Assembly (NCBI GenBank): GCA_019420275.1
Contig: JAHZHN010000011.1
Location: 29,622 to 93,621, forward strand
DNA length: 64,000 nt
DNA from: Clostridiales bacterium
GTDB lineage: Bacteria; Bacillota; Clostridia; Lachnospirales; Lachnospiraceae
Direction: 5' to 3'
Part shown: positions 7,225 through 15,894 of the stretch, in pieces
Position numbering within the stretch: the stretch's first letter is position 1
How the letters are laid out: each line of letters begins with the position of its first letter
The notes under the pieces: generated by a model
What the model was told of the DNA's origin: nothing
The model's database searches: none
Seen by the model: only the letters and a program-made list of their open reading frames with translations
Program-made: the position numbers and the translations under genes

Positions 7225-8487
7225 TCAGATATCAGGAGCATTATTCATGAAATACCTTTCTGCTTCCCCGCTCCATAAATATCCGTGTTTCACCAAAATC
7301 GTTTTTAATCCTTTAATAAAATTATTTTCGCTTATTTCCCCGATTTTGTCAACTTCGATCACCGGAAATTTATGATGGGTGTACACAATTTTCTTTCCTC
7401 CGCCGATCTCCGGCAGATGTTTTGTCGTCTCCGCAGCCTGATCCAGTCCAAGAACATGAGTTACGATTTTGGCTGCATTGACGGTCTTGCTTTCAATTAA
7501 TTCAATCGACTGTTTCATATCTTCTGTATTGCCACCGCTGGTTCCTACAAAATGTGTGGAGTTGTAATGAATATCATAAAAATTCACATCAGCACTGAAT
7601 TTTGTATCTGCCGGTCCTGAAAAGAAATTCAGACATCCGTCATATTTTAGCATATCCACTCCATAAGAAACCATCTCCCGATTCGGTGCAAAAATCATGA
7701 CATCATCAAATCCTGCATGATCTTCGGTATATTCACAGAGTGTCTGCGCGGTATTTTCCATATCTCTCGTATTCACATAGAAAAGTTTCACACCATTTTG
7801 AGCAGCCTCTTCTACTGGATATAGTTTCTCTGCCATATCAATTTTGGACTGAGTCCGGCCAGTCACTACAAGAACAGATGGTTTTTTTGGTCCGTGAATC
7901 GCAAAGTCGATTGCCAGAAATCCCATAGGTCCGGTGGCGCCAAGCAGTGCCATGGCGCCTCCTTCCCTAATTCCCATTACGTGTTCATAACTATACATTT
8001 CTTTCATATGATACTGAGCATTGAACGCTCCGACCACACAGGAAAGCGGCTCCACCAAGGAACCTTCAAAAAAGGTATCTCCCTGATATTTTAAAAGTGA
8101 ACCATTTTCCATAACCTGATTTGAAAATATAATTTTGGTCGCATCTCCTCCCATCCAGCGGAAGGAATATCCTGGGGCATAGCCCCGCTTATCTCCAATA
8201 TTCGGCTGTATGACAAACTTGTCTCCCGGGTGATACTGATCTTTCCATTTTTCCCCGACTTCCAAAATAGTTCCGCAAAATTCATGACCCAGGATAATTG
8301 GGTTATCTGCAATATCTTCCGGCACTTTCTTATGCCGCTGCGCCTGGGTGATTGCTTTGTAACTGGACATACACAAACTGTCTGTCACTACCTCTGCCAA
8401 AATTTCATCTTCCTTTATTTCCGGCAGCTGAAACTCTTCCAGTCTTAAATCCATTTCCCCATACAGTCTAACTGCCTTTGTCATCAT
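7225..8487 (-). CDS. sorE: L-sorbose-1-phosphate reductase SorE
   Basis: A 420-residue zinc-type medium-chain dehydrogenase. Residues 1-130 form the GroES-like domain with Cys39-type LCMSSYKA and GHEFCGTILEVG. A Rossmann domain follows (ALLGATGPMGFLAIDFA), then the SorE-like tail HYNSTHFVGTSGGNTEDM and LPEIGGGKKIVY. The overall sequence matches enterobacterial SorE closely as I remember it. SorE reduces L-sorbose-1-phosphate, the product of PTS import, to D-glucitol-6-phosphate. It is preceded by an AGGAGG RBS and lies directly after EIID, the same EIIA-B-C-D-SorE order as sorFBAME. Confidence 0.9.
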   Translation of the reverse strand: MMTKAVRLYGEMDLRLEEFQLPEIKEDEILAEVVTDSLCMSSYKAITQAQRHKKVPEDIADNPIILGHEFCGTILEVGEKWKDQYHPGDKFVIQPNIGDKRGYAPGYSFRWMGGDATKIIFSNQVMENGSLLKYQGDTFFEGSLVEPLSCVVGAFNAQYHMKEMYSYEHVMGIREGGAMALLGATGPMGFLAIDFAIHGPKKPSVLVVTGRTQSKIDMAEKLYPVEEAAQNGVKLFYVNTRDMENTAQTLCEYTEDHAGFDDVMIFAPNREMVSYGVDMLKYDGCLNFFSGPADTKFSADVNFYDIHYNSTHFVGTSGGNTEDMKQSIELIESKTVNAAKIVTHVLGLDQAAETTKHLPEIGGGKKIVYTHHKFPVIEVDKIGEISENNFIKGLKTILVKHGYLWSGEAERYFMNNAPDI

Positions 8488-8502
8488 ATTTTTCCCTCCT
8501 GG

Positions 8503-9324
8503 TTATGCCAAAATTCCTAAACCATATCCGACAATTCCTACAATAAACAGGATAAAGATAATTGCAATCGGACTGATGTTTTTCTTTAACAGCTTTGATA
8601 CGATCATCGTCAGCACTAAAGCAAGAAGTCCTGGAAGCAGCTGATCCAAAATATCCTGTACAGTTGTAACCGTTGTTTTTCCATCCGTCGTTACTTTAGA
8701 AACAACAAGCGGAACATTGATCGTTGTCCAGGCAGATACCAGGGCTCCCATGACAAACAATCCAAGAATAGAAGCTCCCTCTGTCACTTTCTGCAGCATA
8801 TTTCCTGCCAGGTGCTGTACAAAATCCAGTCCTTTCTTGTAGCCAAATTCCAGTCCGAAATACAATGCAGCAAGACGTACCAGATTAAAAGCTACGAAAA
8901 ACAATACCGGACCTAAAAGACTTCCATTCAGGGCAAGGGATGCGCCAATCGCTGCAGTAATCGGGCGAAGTGTTCCCCAAAAAATAGGATCTCCTACTCC
9001 ACAGAATGGACCCATAAGACCAATTTTAATACTGCCAATGGTTCCTTCATCAATATCTGCTCCGTTTGCCTTGGATTCCTCTAAGGCTGCAGTGACCCCA
9101 AGAACTGGCCCCACGGCTCCCGGCGTAACATTGAAAAATGTCAAATGTCTCTTAAGAGCCGCAACTCTTTCTTCTTTTGTATCGTAAAGCCGCTTAATTG
9201 CCGGTACCATGTCAAAAGCCATGCCCAATCCATGCATACGTTCATAGTTAAAAGATGCCTGCTGCAGATTGGTTCTTAAAAACATACTAATTCGATCTTT
9301 TTTCGTTAATTTTTTTTCACTCAT
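8503..9324 (-). CDS. sorM: PTS sorbose/mannose-class EIID subunit
   Basis: A 273-residue membrane component of a mannose-class PTS permease. The N-terminus (KKDRISMFLRTNLQQASFNYERMHGLGM) and the central motif FCGVGDPIFWGT are EIID signatures; three or four membrane helices lie in the C-terminal half (VLFFVAFNLVRLAALYFG, ILGLFVMGALVSAW, LLPGLLALVLTMIV). With EIIC it forms the transmembrane channel. The next gene upstream is EIIC. The symbol follows sorbose-operon naming and depends on the sorE linkage. Confidence 0.93.
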   Translation of the reverse strand: MSEKKLTKKDRISMFLRTNLQQASFNYERMHGLGMAFDMVPAIKRLYDTKEERVAALKRHLTFFNVTPGAVGPVLGVTAALEESKANGADIDEGTIGSIKIGLMGPFCGVGDPIFWGTLRPITAAIGASLALNGSLLGPVLFFVAFNLVRLAALYFGLEFGYKKGLDFVQHLAGNMLQKVTEGASILGLFVMGALVSAWTTINVPLVVSKVTTDGKTTVTTVQDILDQLLPGLLALVLTMIVSKLLKKNISPIAIIFILFIVGIVGYGLGILA

Positions 9325-9339
9325 TGTTCTCCTCCCATA

Positions 9340-10164
9340 TTACAGTTCATCATCCAGCTCATCATCCAAATCGTCGTCCGCCGCTCCTGTACCGGATCCT
9401 GCCGGTGCAGATACTACCTTAAGATCCGCAAATTTCGGATTCAGCTGTACATAAATGATAGCGAAGACAGCACCCATGATTCCGAATGCAACCAGATTGA
9501 AATCTGTGAAGGCCGCGATAACGAAACCAAGGAAGAAAAATGGCATCAAATACTGTGCACCCATCATATTCAGTACCATAGCATAACCAACAACTACAAT
9601 CATTCCGCCTGCTACTGTCAATCCTCCTGTAATAACTTCCGGGATGCTGTCCAGCAGAGACTGAACACCACTTGGACTGACTACTGCAGCAACTAGAAAT
9701 GTCGGCACAGCCACACGAAGGGCCTGTACAACCAATGCAGTCACATGACAAACATCAATCATGCGGAAATTAGCATTTTCCGCATATTTATCTGCTGCAT
9801 GCTGGAAAAAGATAGTTACCGTTCTTGCAAATACTGTTAATACCTGACCTGCTACTGCCACAGGAAGAGCGATGGCAATTCCTGCAGAAATTGACTGATT
9901 TCCAACGATTACAAGAATCGTAGAAATAATACTGGCCAATGCAGAATCCGGTGACTGAGCTGCTCCGATGTTCATCCAGCCAAGAGCAATCATTTCAAGA
10001 GTTCCTCCCAGAATGATTCCCGTCTGAAGATCTCCCAAGATAGCTCCTACAATCGTACACGCAATCAGCGGACGGTGGGTCTGGAAGGAATCCAGAACAC
10101 TTCCCATACCGGCAACACATCCAAAGATAACTAACAATATAATCTGTATCGTTGATAATCCCAT
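9340..10164 (-). CDS. sorA: PTS sorbose/mannose-class EIIC subunit with acidic tail
   Basis: A 274-residue integral membrane protein with roughly eight or nine hydrophobic segments. The EIIC signature GGTLEMIALGWMNIGAAQSPD is present, with further helices (MIVVVGYAMVLNMMGA, LGFVIAAFTDFNLVAFGIMGAVFAIIYV). It supplies the substrate-binding channel with EIID. Its C-terminus ends in a very acidic DDDLDDELDDEL. The upstream EIIA also ends in an acidic EEDDEL. The tail could promote partner docking, but that is speculation. Confidence 0.93.
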   Translation of the reverse strand: MGLSTIQIILLVIFGCVAGMGSVLDSFQTHRPLIACTIVGAILGDLQTGIILGGTLEMIALGWMNIGAAQSPDSALASIISTILVIVGNQSISAGIAIALPVAVAGQVLTVFARTVTIFFQHAADKYAENANFRMIDVCHVTALVVQALRVAVPTFLVAAVVSPSGVQSLLDSIPEVITGGLTVAGGMIVVVGYAMVLNMMGAQYLMPFFFLGFVIAAFTDFNLVAFGIMGAVFAIIYVQLNPKFADLKVVSAPAGSGTGAADDDLDDELDDEL

Positions 10165-10187
10165 TTTTTAAATCCTCCTGCCTATTT

Positions 10188-10667
10188 TTATTCTTCGATC
10201 TTGCTCATAAGATCAATCTTTTTATCGGTTGCAACCGGACGAATCTCCAGTTCAATTCCCATTTCATGAAGTTTTTTAAAAGCTGCTACATCGTCATCAT
10301 CCACGGAAACGGCTTTTGTAATCTGGCGTTTTCCGGTCTTAAATGCCATCCCGCCTACATTAACACTCTTGATCGGCACTCCCGCTTCTGCCATACGCAG
10401 CACATCCTGCGGACAGGTATAAAGGAAGAATACCGTATCGTTTTCATATTTTGGATTGTTATATACACGAACCGCCTTTGCCACATTTACAACACTTACC
10501 TTGACTCCAGGAGGGCCAACTTGTAACAGCAGGGTTTTTCGAATTTCATCTTTTGCTACTTCATCACTGCAGATAATAATTCTTTCTGCGTTTGCTTCCT
10601 TTGCCCACACAGTTGCTACCTGTCCGTGGATCAAACGATCATCGATTCTTACTAAATTAATTTTCAT
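10188..10667 (-). CDS. sorB: PTS sorbose/mannose-class EIIB subunit
   Basis: A 159-residue cytosolic phosphocarrier. The phosphorylated histidine lies in the signature RIDDRLIHGQVATVW (His14). It passes phosphate from EIIA to incoming sugar at the EIIC/EIID channel. The start overlaps the EIIA stop by 4 bases (ATGA), typical of translational coupling. Length and motifs are normal for the sorbose subfamily of EIIB. Confidence 0.95.
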   Translation of the reverse strand: MKINLVRIDDRLIHGQVATVWAKEANAERIIICSDEVAKDEIRKTLLLQVGPPGVKVSVVNVAKAVRVYNNPKYENDTVFFLYTCPQDVLRMAEAGVPIKSVNVGGMAFKTGKRQITKAVSVDDDDVAAFKKLHEMGIELEIRPVATDKKIDLMSKIEE

Positions 10668-11101
10668 AGTTCGTCATCCTCCTCGTTTTGTACTTCTGTT
10701 GTTTTTTCCAACATTGCCTGGCAGGAACGAATATAGGAATCTATTCCCAGTTCATGATACATTTCTGAAGCTTTGATTCCTTCTTTCATCATACGTATTC
10801 CCGCCGCATCGATCAGCATCGGAAGACTTAGTCCGGTAATCACATCCATCCTTTTTTGTCCCATGACCATCTCAAAAGCCGCATTGTAAGGACTTCCGCC
10901 GAATAAATCTACCAGAAAGAGAATTTCCTCGTCTTCCGGGCAGTGATCTATAATTTCCTGATATTTCTTTTTTAAAGTCTCTGTGTTTTCACCGGGCAAA
11001 AAAGTTACCACATCCAGCTGTTCCATCTGTCCAAACACCATATTAGCGGAGTTTACGATCTCCTGTGCCAGCTTCCCATGCCCTGCTAAAATCAAGTGCA
11101 T
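10664..11101 (-). CDS. sorF: PTS mannose/sorbose-class EIIA subunit
   Basis: A 145-residue EIIA of the ManX type. The phosphorylated histidine is in the N-terminal LILAGHGKLAQEI, and LFLVDLFGGSPYNAA is the family signature. It accepts phosphate from HPr and is the first gene of the sorbose operon, about 70 bases downstream of a strong promoter. It ends in an acidic tail (EEDDEL) like EIIC. EIIA and EIIB are separate genes here, as in sorFB. Confidence 0.94.
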   Translation of the reverse strand: MHLILAGHGKLAQEIVNSANMVFGQMEQLDVVTFLPGENTETLKKKYQEIIDHCPEDEEILFLVDLFGGSPYNAAFEMVMGQKRMDVITGLSLPMLIDAAGIRMMKEGIKASEMYHELGIDSYIRSCQAMLEKTTEVQNEEDDEL

Positions 11102-11150
11102 TTTGATTCTCCTTCTTTTGCAAAATAATATTTTTTATTTTTGTTCCGCG

Positions 11151-11227
11151 CGAAATTTTATTTTGTAATTACATTATATGTGCGAAATATTTTTTTGTCA
11201 ATATCTATTTTACGAAATTTTATTTTT
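11151..11227. promoter_or_regulatory. Three phased repeats, probable operators of the sorbose operon
   Basis: The element CGAAATwTTwTTTT occurs three times in the same orientation, beginning at 11151, 11183 and 11213. The spacings of 32 and 30 bases, close to three helical turns, place all copies on one DNA face. The middle copy fills the spacer between the -35 and -10 boxes; the others flank the promoter. Binding by the RpiR regulator of the operon is a natural inference. Confidence 0.55.
11173..11201 (-). promoter_or_regulatory. Strong sigma-A promoter of the sorbose PTS operon
   Basis: On the minus strand a perfect -35 TTGACA (11201-11196), a 17-base spacer and a perfect -10 TATAAT (11178-11173) lie about 70 bases upstream of the EIIA start. 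Such a consensus promoter needs a repressor, in line with the overlapping repeats. Confidence 0.88.
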
Positions 11228-11231
11228 GCAT

Positions 11232-11261
11232 AAAAAAAAGAGGAAATCTTTCGATTTCCTC
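11232..11261 (-). terminator. Intrinsic terminator after the TPR-protein gene
   Basis: A 9-bp stem (GAGGAAATC 11240-11248, GATTTCCTC 11253-11261) with a TTTC loop is followed on the minus strand by eight T residues (11239-11232). It insulates the sorbose promoter from upstream transcription. Confidence 0.9.
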
Positions 11262-11279
11262 AAACAAATCAGATTCTGA

Positions 11280-11933
11280 TCATCTGGTTTCCAAAAAAGT
11301 CAGTTCCTTCTGCCCGTCCTTATCATTTGGATATTCTTTCACAAATTCTTTGGCGTACTCATATGCCTTATCAAAATCAAAGGTGGATTCATAAGCTCCG
11401 ATCCTTGTGAACAGAACTTCTTTTCTGTCTTCTAAATTGTCCTGATCCAGGGCGGTCTCCAATACTTTTATACCTTCCTCGTACTTCTCCTGTTTTGCAA
11501 GAATTCCATACTTGGTACAGTAAATATCTCCTGCTTCCGGCATCTTTTCAATACCTTCATTGCACACATCAAGTGCCTTGGACTCCTTTCCTTTTCCTGC
11601 ATAACAAAGTGCCTTAAAGGAATATCCTTGGCTCTCTCCCTTATCAATCAGCTTATCATAGACATCGATTGCATCATCATATCGTTCCAACTGATACAGC
11701 GCTTCTCCTTCATAAAGCAGTACATCTGTCTTCTGCTTTGTCCAGAGCAAAGTAAACTTGCCGGCAGCCTCGTGGAACTTCTCATACGCCTTCTGGTACT
11801 CCTTGTTATTTAAAGATTCTATTCCATCATTCGCCGTCATTTTCTGTGTAATATATCCATATCCTGAAAAAACAAGCAGGACAAGAATAACCGCCAGAAT
11901 CACAATGACAATCCTTTTTATCTTACGATCCAT
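11280..11933 (-). CDS. Membrane-anchored TPR-repeat protein
   Basis: A protein of about 217 residues. The ATG at 11933 is preferred because AGGAG sits 7 bases upstream; an in-frame ATG at 11939 lies too close. An N-terminal membrane helix (IVIVILAVILVLLVFSGYGYI) is followed by an all-helical region with at least four TPR-like units (NKEYQKAYEKFHEAAGKF, ERYDDAIDVYDKLIDKGE, KESKALDVCNEGIEKMPE, EKYEEGIKVLETALD). It is probably a scaffold on the outer face of the membrane. It stands alone between the sorbose and lactate operons, and no function can be assigned. Confidence 0.8.
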   Translation of the reverse strand: MDRKIKRIVIVILAVILVLLVFSGYGYITQKMTANDGIESLNNKEYQKAYEKFHEAAGKFTLLWTKQKTDVLLYEGEALYQLERYDDAIDVYDKLIDKGESQGYSFKALCYAGKGKESKALDVCNEGIEKMPEAGDIYCTKYGILAKQEKYEEGIKVLETALDQDNLEDRKEVLFTRIGAYESTFDFDKAYEYAKEFVKEYPNDKDGQKELTFLETR

Positions 11934-12058
11934 AATCATTCTCCTGTCTTATAAGTATTTCGGTACGATGTTGAGTATAACACAAAAAACTCCCGGTTTC
12001 ACCCTCTTTTTTGATCAAAACAAATAGACTGTCTTAAAATCTTTTTTACTATTGTCTG

Positions 12059-13237
12059 TTAAATTTCACTTCCTCTTGTGATGACTGCATGAAGTACAAA
12101 CGGGATAAACAGCGTAATCAGAGCTGCATATCCAAGATAAGCATATCCTTTGCTTACAACTGTCATCAAGCCAAACTGAGCAATCGCAAAAGCAAGGAAG
12201 GTAAATACCAGTGTGAAGACCGCATTTCTTGCAAGATGCCCCTTATTTTTCTGTCTTGTATCACGGATTCTCTTTTCCACCGCATTGACACATCGGGTTA
12301 CGATTCCTGAAATCATATTAACAGCTGTTGAAATTGCTCCAAGAATAATCAGAATGGAGATGATCGGCGTCAGGATTCCAGATCCTACTCCCTGCTGTAC
12401 TAAAACCAGCATCGGTACTTCTGCCGTCACAAGCTGAGAGGCAAAGCTTACCGCCATCAGCCCGATAATAGATAATTCCATTGCTACAAAATTGCAGATA
12501 AACATTCCAATCGCTGCACGATTGATCTGCCTTACATCTGTGATATCTTCCATATGCTGATACATAACAGATACGGATGCCAGCTGGAAGAAGAAATAAA
12601 GAATGGCAGACCAGAGAGCCGGTCCAAAATTTCCGCTTTCTTTGGAAATCACAGTCATTTCTCCTGATATCATCCGAGAAGCAGATTCAACAATTGTTCC
12701 CCACTGGGCAATGATATTCGGAACCAGTACAAGAATCAATCCGATAATAATCAGTACACTCAGCGTCGATGCACATTTACGAACCACATTGGTTCCAAAA
12801 AGAGCAATAACAAAGATGAATACTGCGATTATAACCGTGCACAGCCAGTATGGAATATCAAACAATGCCGCTATCGTGGACCCTCCAGTGGCAAAAGCCG
12901 CTGCGGAAGCTGTTCCGATCATAATAAGATAACAGATTTCATAGAGATTGGACATAAAGAACCTTGTTTTTCCATAAAATTTATCTGAAAAGCTTCGGTA
13001 GTCATATGCCTTATGCTTATAAGCGTAGCGCATGCCATACCAGAAAAATAAGGCATACAATCCCTGGGTAACAATCGGGAGCACAAGACACCAAATTCCA
13101 TAATTAATGAAGTACTGATAAATCTGTGCTCCAGAGGCGAATCCTCCTCCAAACTGGGTCGTAAATGCTACAAAGGCCACTCCCATGGCCAGAGGCATTC
13201 TGCTTTTATCAACTAATATTTTGCTTTTTCCACTCAT
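12059..13237 (-). CDS. YkvI-family membrane transporter
   Basis: A 392-residue protein with about 10-12 membrane helices. The N-terminal segment FTTQFGGGFASGAQIYQYFINYG matches the conserved unwound first helix (GxGFASGxE) of the YkvI family, which has a LeuT-like fold. It is the last gene of an operon with an EtfB/EtfA/D-lactate-dehydrogenase-type complex, separated from the dehydrogenase by 21 bases. Related lct operons carry a lactate permease at this place, so this protein may import lactate or another 2-hydroxy acid. That role is inference from position only. Confidence 0.78.
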   Translation of the reverse strand: MSGKSKILVDKSRMPLAMGVAFVAFTTQFGGGFASGAQIYQYFINYGIWCLVLPIVTQGLYALFFWYGMRYAYKHKAYDYRSFSDKFYGKTRFFMSNLYEICYLIMIGTASAAAFATGGSTIAALFDIPYWLCTVIIAVFIFVIALFGTNVVRKCASTLSVLIIIGLILVLVPNIIAQWGTIVESASRMISGEMTVISKESGNFGPALWSAILYFFFQLASVSVMYQHMEDITDVRQINRAAIGMFICNFVAMELSIIGLMAVSFASQLVTAEVPMLVLVQQGVGSGILTPIISILIILGAISTAVNMISGIVTRCVNAVEKRIRDTRQKNKGHLARNAVFTLVFTFLAFAIAQFGLMTVVSKGYAYLGYAALITLFIPFVLHAVITRGSEI

Positions 13238-13258
13238 TTCCTCTTCCTTTCATGGTTC

Positions 13259-14686
13259 TTACATCCGATCTTCCTGGAACTCTACTACTTTTCCCGGATT
13301 CAATATCAGTTTGTCATCAAAAGCAAGCTTCACAGATTTATAAAGTGCAATCATTCTGGATCCTACAAACTCTTCCAGGAATTTTAATCTTCCGTTTCCG
13401 ATTCCGTGTTCTCCAGACAGCTGCCCTCCCAATTCTTTTGACAAAGCATATAATTCTGTCAAACTTGCATGAGTTGCGCTCTTCCACTCTTCATCACTCA
13501 TTTCAGGTCCCCGAAGCATCTCCGTATGGATATTTCCATCTCCACAGTGACCGCAAGGCTCTACCCGAATTCCATGAGAAAGCGCGATTTTTTTAGCTTT
13601 TTTTACATATTCTGCAATCCTTGATCTCGGAACGACCACATCACATTCTTCCTGAGATACAGAGTCCGCCTTCATCCCCTCCAGGATTGCTCCTCTTACA
13701 TCCCATACAGATCCGGCCCGATCCGGTGTCGCGGCAATGCAGCAGTCAAAAGCCCCATTGGCCAAAGCTGCTTCCGCAGCAGCCTGAACTGCGCTGTCTA
13801 ATTCCTGCTTGCTGGATGCATCATACATTACGATCAAAACAGCTTCTCCTTCTTTTACCGGAAATAATTTGTGAAGGCGACGCTCTACAATATCAATCAG
13901 TTCTCTCTCCAGAAATTCAATGGCGGTTGGCACAAACGGAAGCTCCAGTACTTTCGGCACCATATCTGCACATTCTTCCAGACTCGCGAATGGCATAACC
14001 AGAGTACAGGAACAAGTCGGAGCCGGCAGAAGTTTTAATGTCACCTGCGTCAGGATACAGAGCGTTCCTTCCGATCCGATAACCAAATCTTTCAAATCAT
14101 ATCCTGTTGTATTTTTTACTACATTAGAAGAAAAATTCATAACTGAACCATCCGGGAGCACCACTTCCATACATCTTACAAAATCTCTCGTAAGCCCATA
14201 ACGAACTGCCTTCATTCCTCCGGCATTGGTGATTACATTTCCTCCGATAGAAGCTGTCTTCTCCCCTGGATCCGGAGGATAGAACAAACCTTCGGCTGCT
14301 GCCGCTGCCTGAATATCAATCAAAAGCGCTCCTGGTTCCGCCGTAATGGTCTGATTTTTATGATCCACCGGGAAAATCCGATTCATGCGCATAATAGAAA
14401 GCATAATCCCGCCGTACTTACAGGTGGCTCCTCCGGCAAGTCCGGTTCCTGCTCCTCTGCATACTACAGGAATATTTTCTTTATAGGCATAGGCCATAAT
14501 CTTAGAAATCTCTTCCGTATTTTCTGCTTCTACGTAAAGTTCCGGAGGATATTCCCCATATTCCGGCATCTCATCATGATAATATTCTCTCGCTATTTCA
14601 TCTCCAACCCAGACACGGTCTTCGCTGGTGACAGAGCGTATGTAGTCAAAATCTTCTTCCTGCATTTTTTTATAAGGATACGCCAT
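13259..14686 (-). CDS. lctD: FAD-linked 2-hydroxyacid (lactate) dehydrogenase, GlcD/LctD type
   Basis: A protein of about 475 residues with an N-terminal FAD-binding domain (VVCRGAGTGLAGGAT, PPDPGEKTASIGGNVITNAGG) and a C-terminal FAD-oxidase domain (HCGDGNIH, SGEHGIGNGRL). Such enzymes oxidise D-lactate, glycolate or related 2-hydroxyacids. With the two preceding Etf genes it matches the electron-confurcating lactate dehydrogenase LctBCD of acetogens and butyrate producers, where ferredoxin oxidation drives lactate-linked NAD reduction. The ATG at 14686 is chosen because AGGAGG lies 9 bases before it, and it overlaps etfA by 17 bases. Lactate is the likely but unproven substrate. Confidence 0.88.
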   Translation of the reverse strand: MAYPYKKMQEEDFDYIRSVTSEDRVWVGDEIAREYYHDEMPEYGEYPPELYVEAENTEEISKIMAYAYKENIPVVCRGAGTGLAGGATCKYGGIMLSIMRMNRIFPVDHKNQTITAEPGALLIDIQAAAAAEGLFYPPDPGEKTASIGGNVITNAGGMKAVRYGLTRDFVRCMEVVLPDGSVMNFSSNVVKNTTGYDLKDLVIGSEGTLCILTQVTLKLLPAPTCSCTLVMPFASLEECADMVPKVLELPFVPTAIEFLERELIDIVERRLHKLFPVKEGEAVLIVMYDASSKQELDSAVQAAAEAALANGAFDCCIAATPDRAGSVWDVRGAILEGMKADSVSQEECDVVVPRSRIAEYVKKAKKIALSHGIRVEPCGHCGDGNIHTEMLRGPEMSDEEWKSATHASLTELYALSKELGGQLSGEHGIGNGRLKFLEEFVGSRMIALYKSVKLAFDDKLILNPGKVVEFQEDRM

Positions 14687-15881
14687 TTTCGTCATCCTCC
14701 TTTCGCTTTTTCAACATTTCTGTCAATTTTGGAACAATCTGAAACAGATCATCCACCAGACAGTAATTTGCTGTCTTAAAAATCTGCGCGTCAGGATCTG
14801 TGTTGATTGCTACAATATACTCAGATCCGTTCATACAGGAAGTAAACTGGATTGCACCGGATACACCGCAGGTAATGATCAGCTTCGGCCTTACCGTCCG
14901 TCCGGACAATCCTATCTGATGCGCCGTATCTCCGAATCCATCTTCCACCATTGGACGGGTAAACGCAAGCTGGCCTCCCAGCACATCTGCCAGATCCTGA
15001 CAGATCCTAACTCCATTTTCATTGCGGGTTCCCCTTCCTGCAACAACAATGATGTCCTCCTCTTCCAGGCTTTTTTGTTTCTGGATCACCTGGGAAGACA
15101 GGATTTTGATTTTGGAATACGCCATGGCATCGTTCACCGGGCACTCGATAATCTTTCCGACCGGATGTTCCACCTTTTTGGCACGGTCCATGACACGGTA
15201 CCTGACAGTTGCAAACTGAGGTCTTGACTTTGTAATTCCAATCTGCGCCATGATATTTCCGCCAAATGCAGGACGGATCTGCACCATATCCGTGTTTGGC
15301 TTAATGTCAAGAGTCGTGCAGTCTGCTGTCAGACCTGTATGGAATCTGGTTGCCAGTCTTGGAGCCATGGAACGTCCAAATGCTGTTGCTCCAATCAGTA
15401 CTGAACTTGGTTTTGTTGCTGCAATACAATCTGCCACAGCATCCGCATAACAGTCCGCCTTTAATCCTTCAAATCCCTGGTGCTCATAAACATAAACACA
15501 GTCTGTTCCATAAGGAAGCAGTTTTTCGGCATTCTTTCGGGTTCCTTCTCCTCCGACAATTACACAGTTTACCTGATATCCTACTTTTTGTGCCATTTTT
15601 CTGGCTTCTCCGATCAATTCATAAGTCACTGGATGAATGTCCCCCTGTTCCTGTTCCACATAAATCAGAAAATCTTTCCACTGACTCTTATCAAATGATT
15701 TCGCTCTCTGTTCGAATCTGATCGCTTCTTCCGGACACTGCCGTACACAAATTCCGCACATGCGGCAGTTTTCTGACACTTTGATCCCATCATCTTCCAT
15801 TGTCAAAGCGCCAAACGGACATTTTTCAACACAGATTCCGCACAAACTGCATTTTTGCGCATTAAATTTTAAAAAATCCAT
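14670..15881 (-). CDS. lctC: Electron-transfer flavoprotein alpha subunit with ferredoxin domain (LctC type)
   Basis: A 403-residue EtfA. Residues 8-60 hold two [4Fe-4S] motifs (CSLCGICVEKCPFGAL and CRMCGICVRQCPEEAI), the hallmark of the EtfA in bifurcating lactate dehydrogenases. The rest is the Etf alpha domain with the FAD-binding VGLSGRTVRPKL-like motif (IGLSGRTVRPKLIITCG). It forms a heterodimer with the EtfB encoded 13 bases upstream and serves the dehydrogenase encoded downstream. The presence of the Fe-S domain supports ferredoxin-coupled electron flow. Confidence 0.92.
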   Translation of the reverse strand: MDFLKFNAQKCSLCGICVEKCPFGALTMEDDGIKVSENCRMCGICVRQCPEEAIRFEQRAKSFDKSQWKDFLIYVEQEQGDIHPVTYELIGEARKMAQKVGYQVNCVIVGGEGTRKNAEKLLPYGTDCVYVYEHQGFEGLKADCYADAVADCIAATKPSSVLIGATAFGRSMAPRLATRFHTGLTADCTTLDIKPNTDMVQIRPAFGGNIMAQIGITKSRPQFATVRYRVMDRAKKVEHPVGKIIECPVNDAMAYSKIKILSSQVIQKQKSLEEEDIIVVAGRGTRNENGVRICQDLADVLGGQLAFTRPMVEDGFGDTAHQIGLSGRTVRPKLIITCGVSGAIQFTSCMNGSEYIVAINTDPDAQIFKTANYCLVDDLFQIVPKLTEMLKKRKEDDENGVSL

Positions 15882-15894
15882 ATTTGATTCTCCT

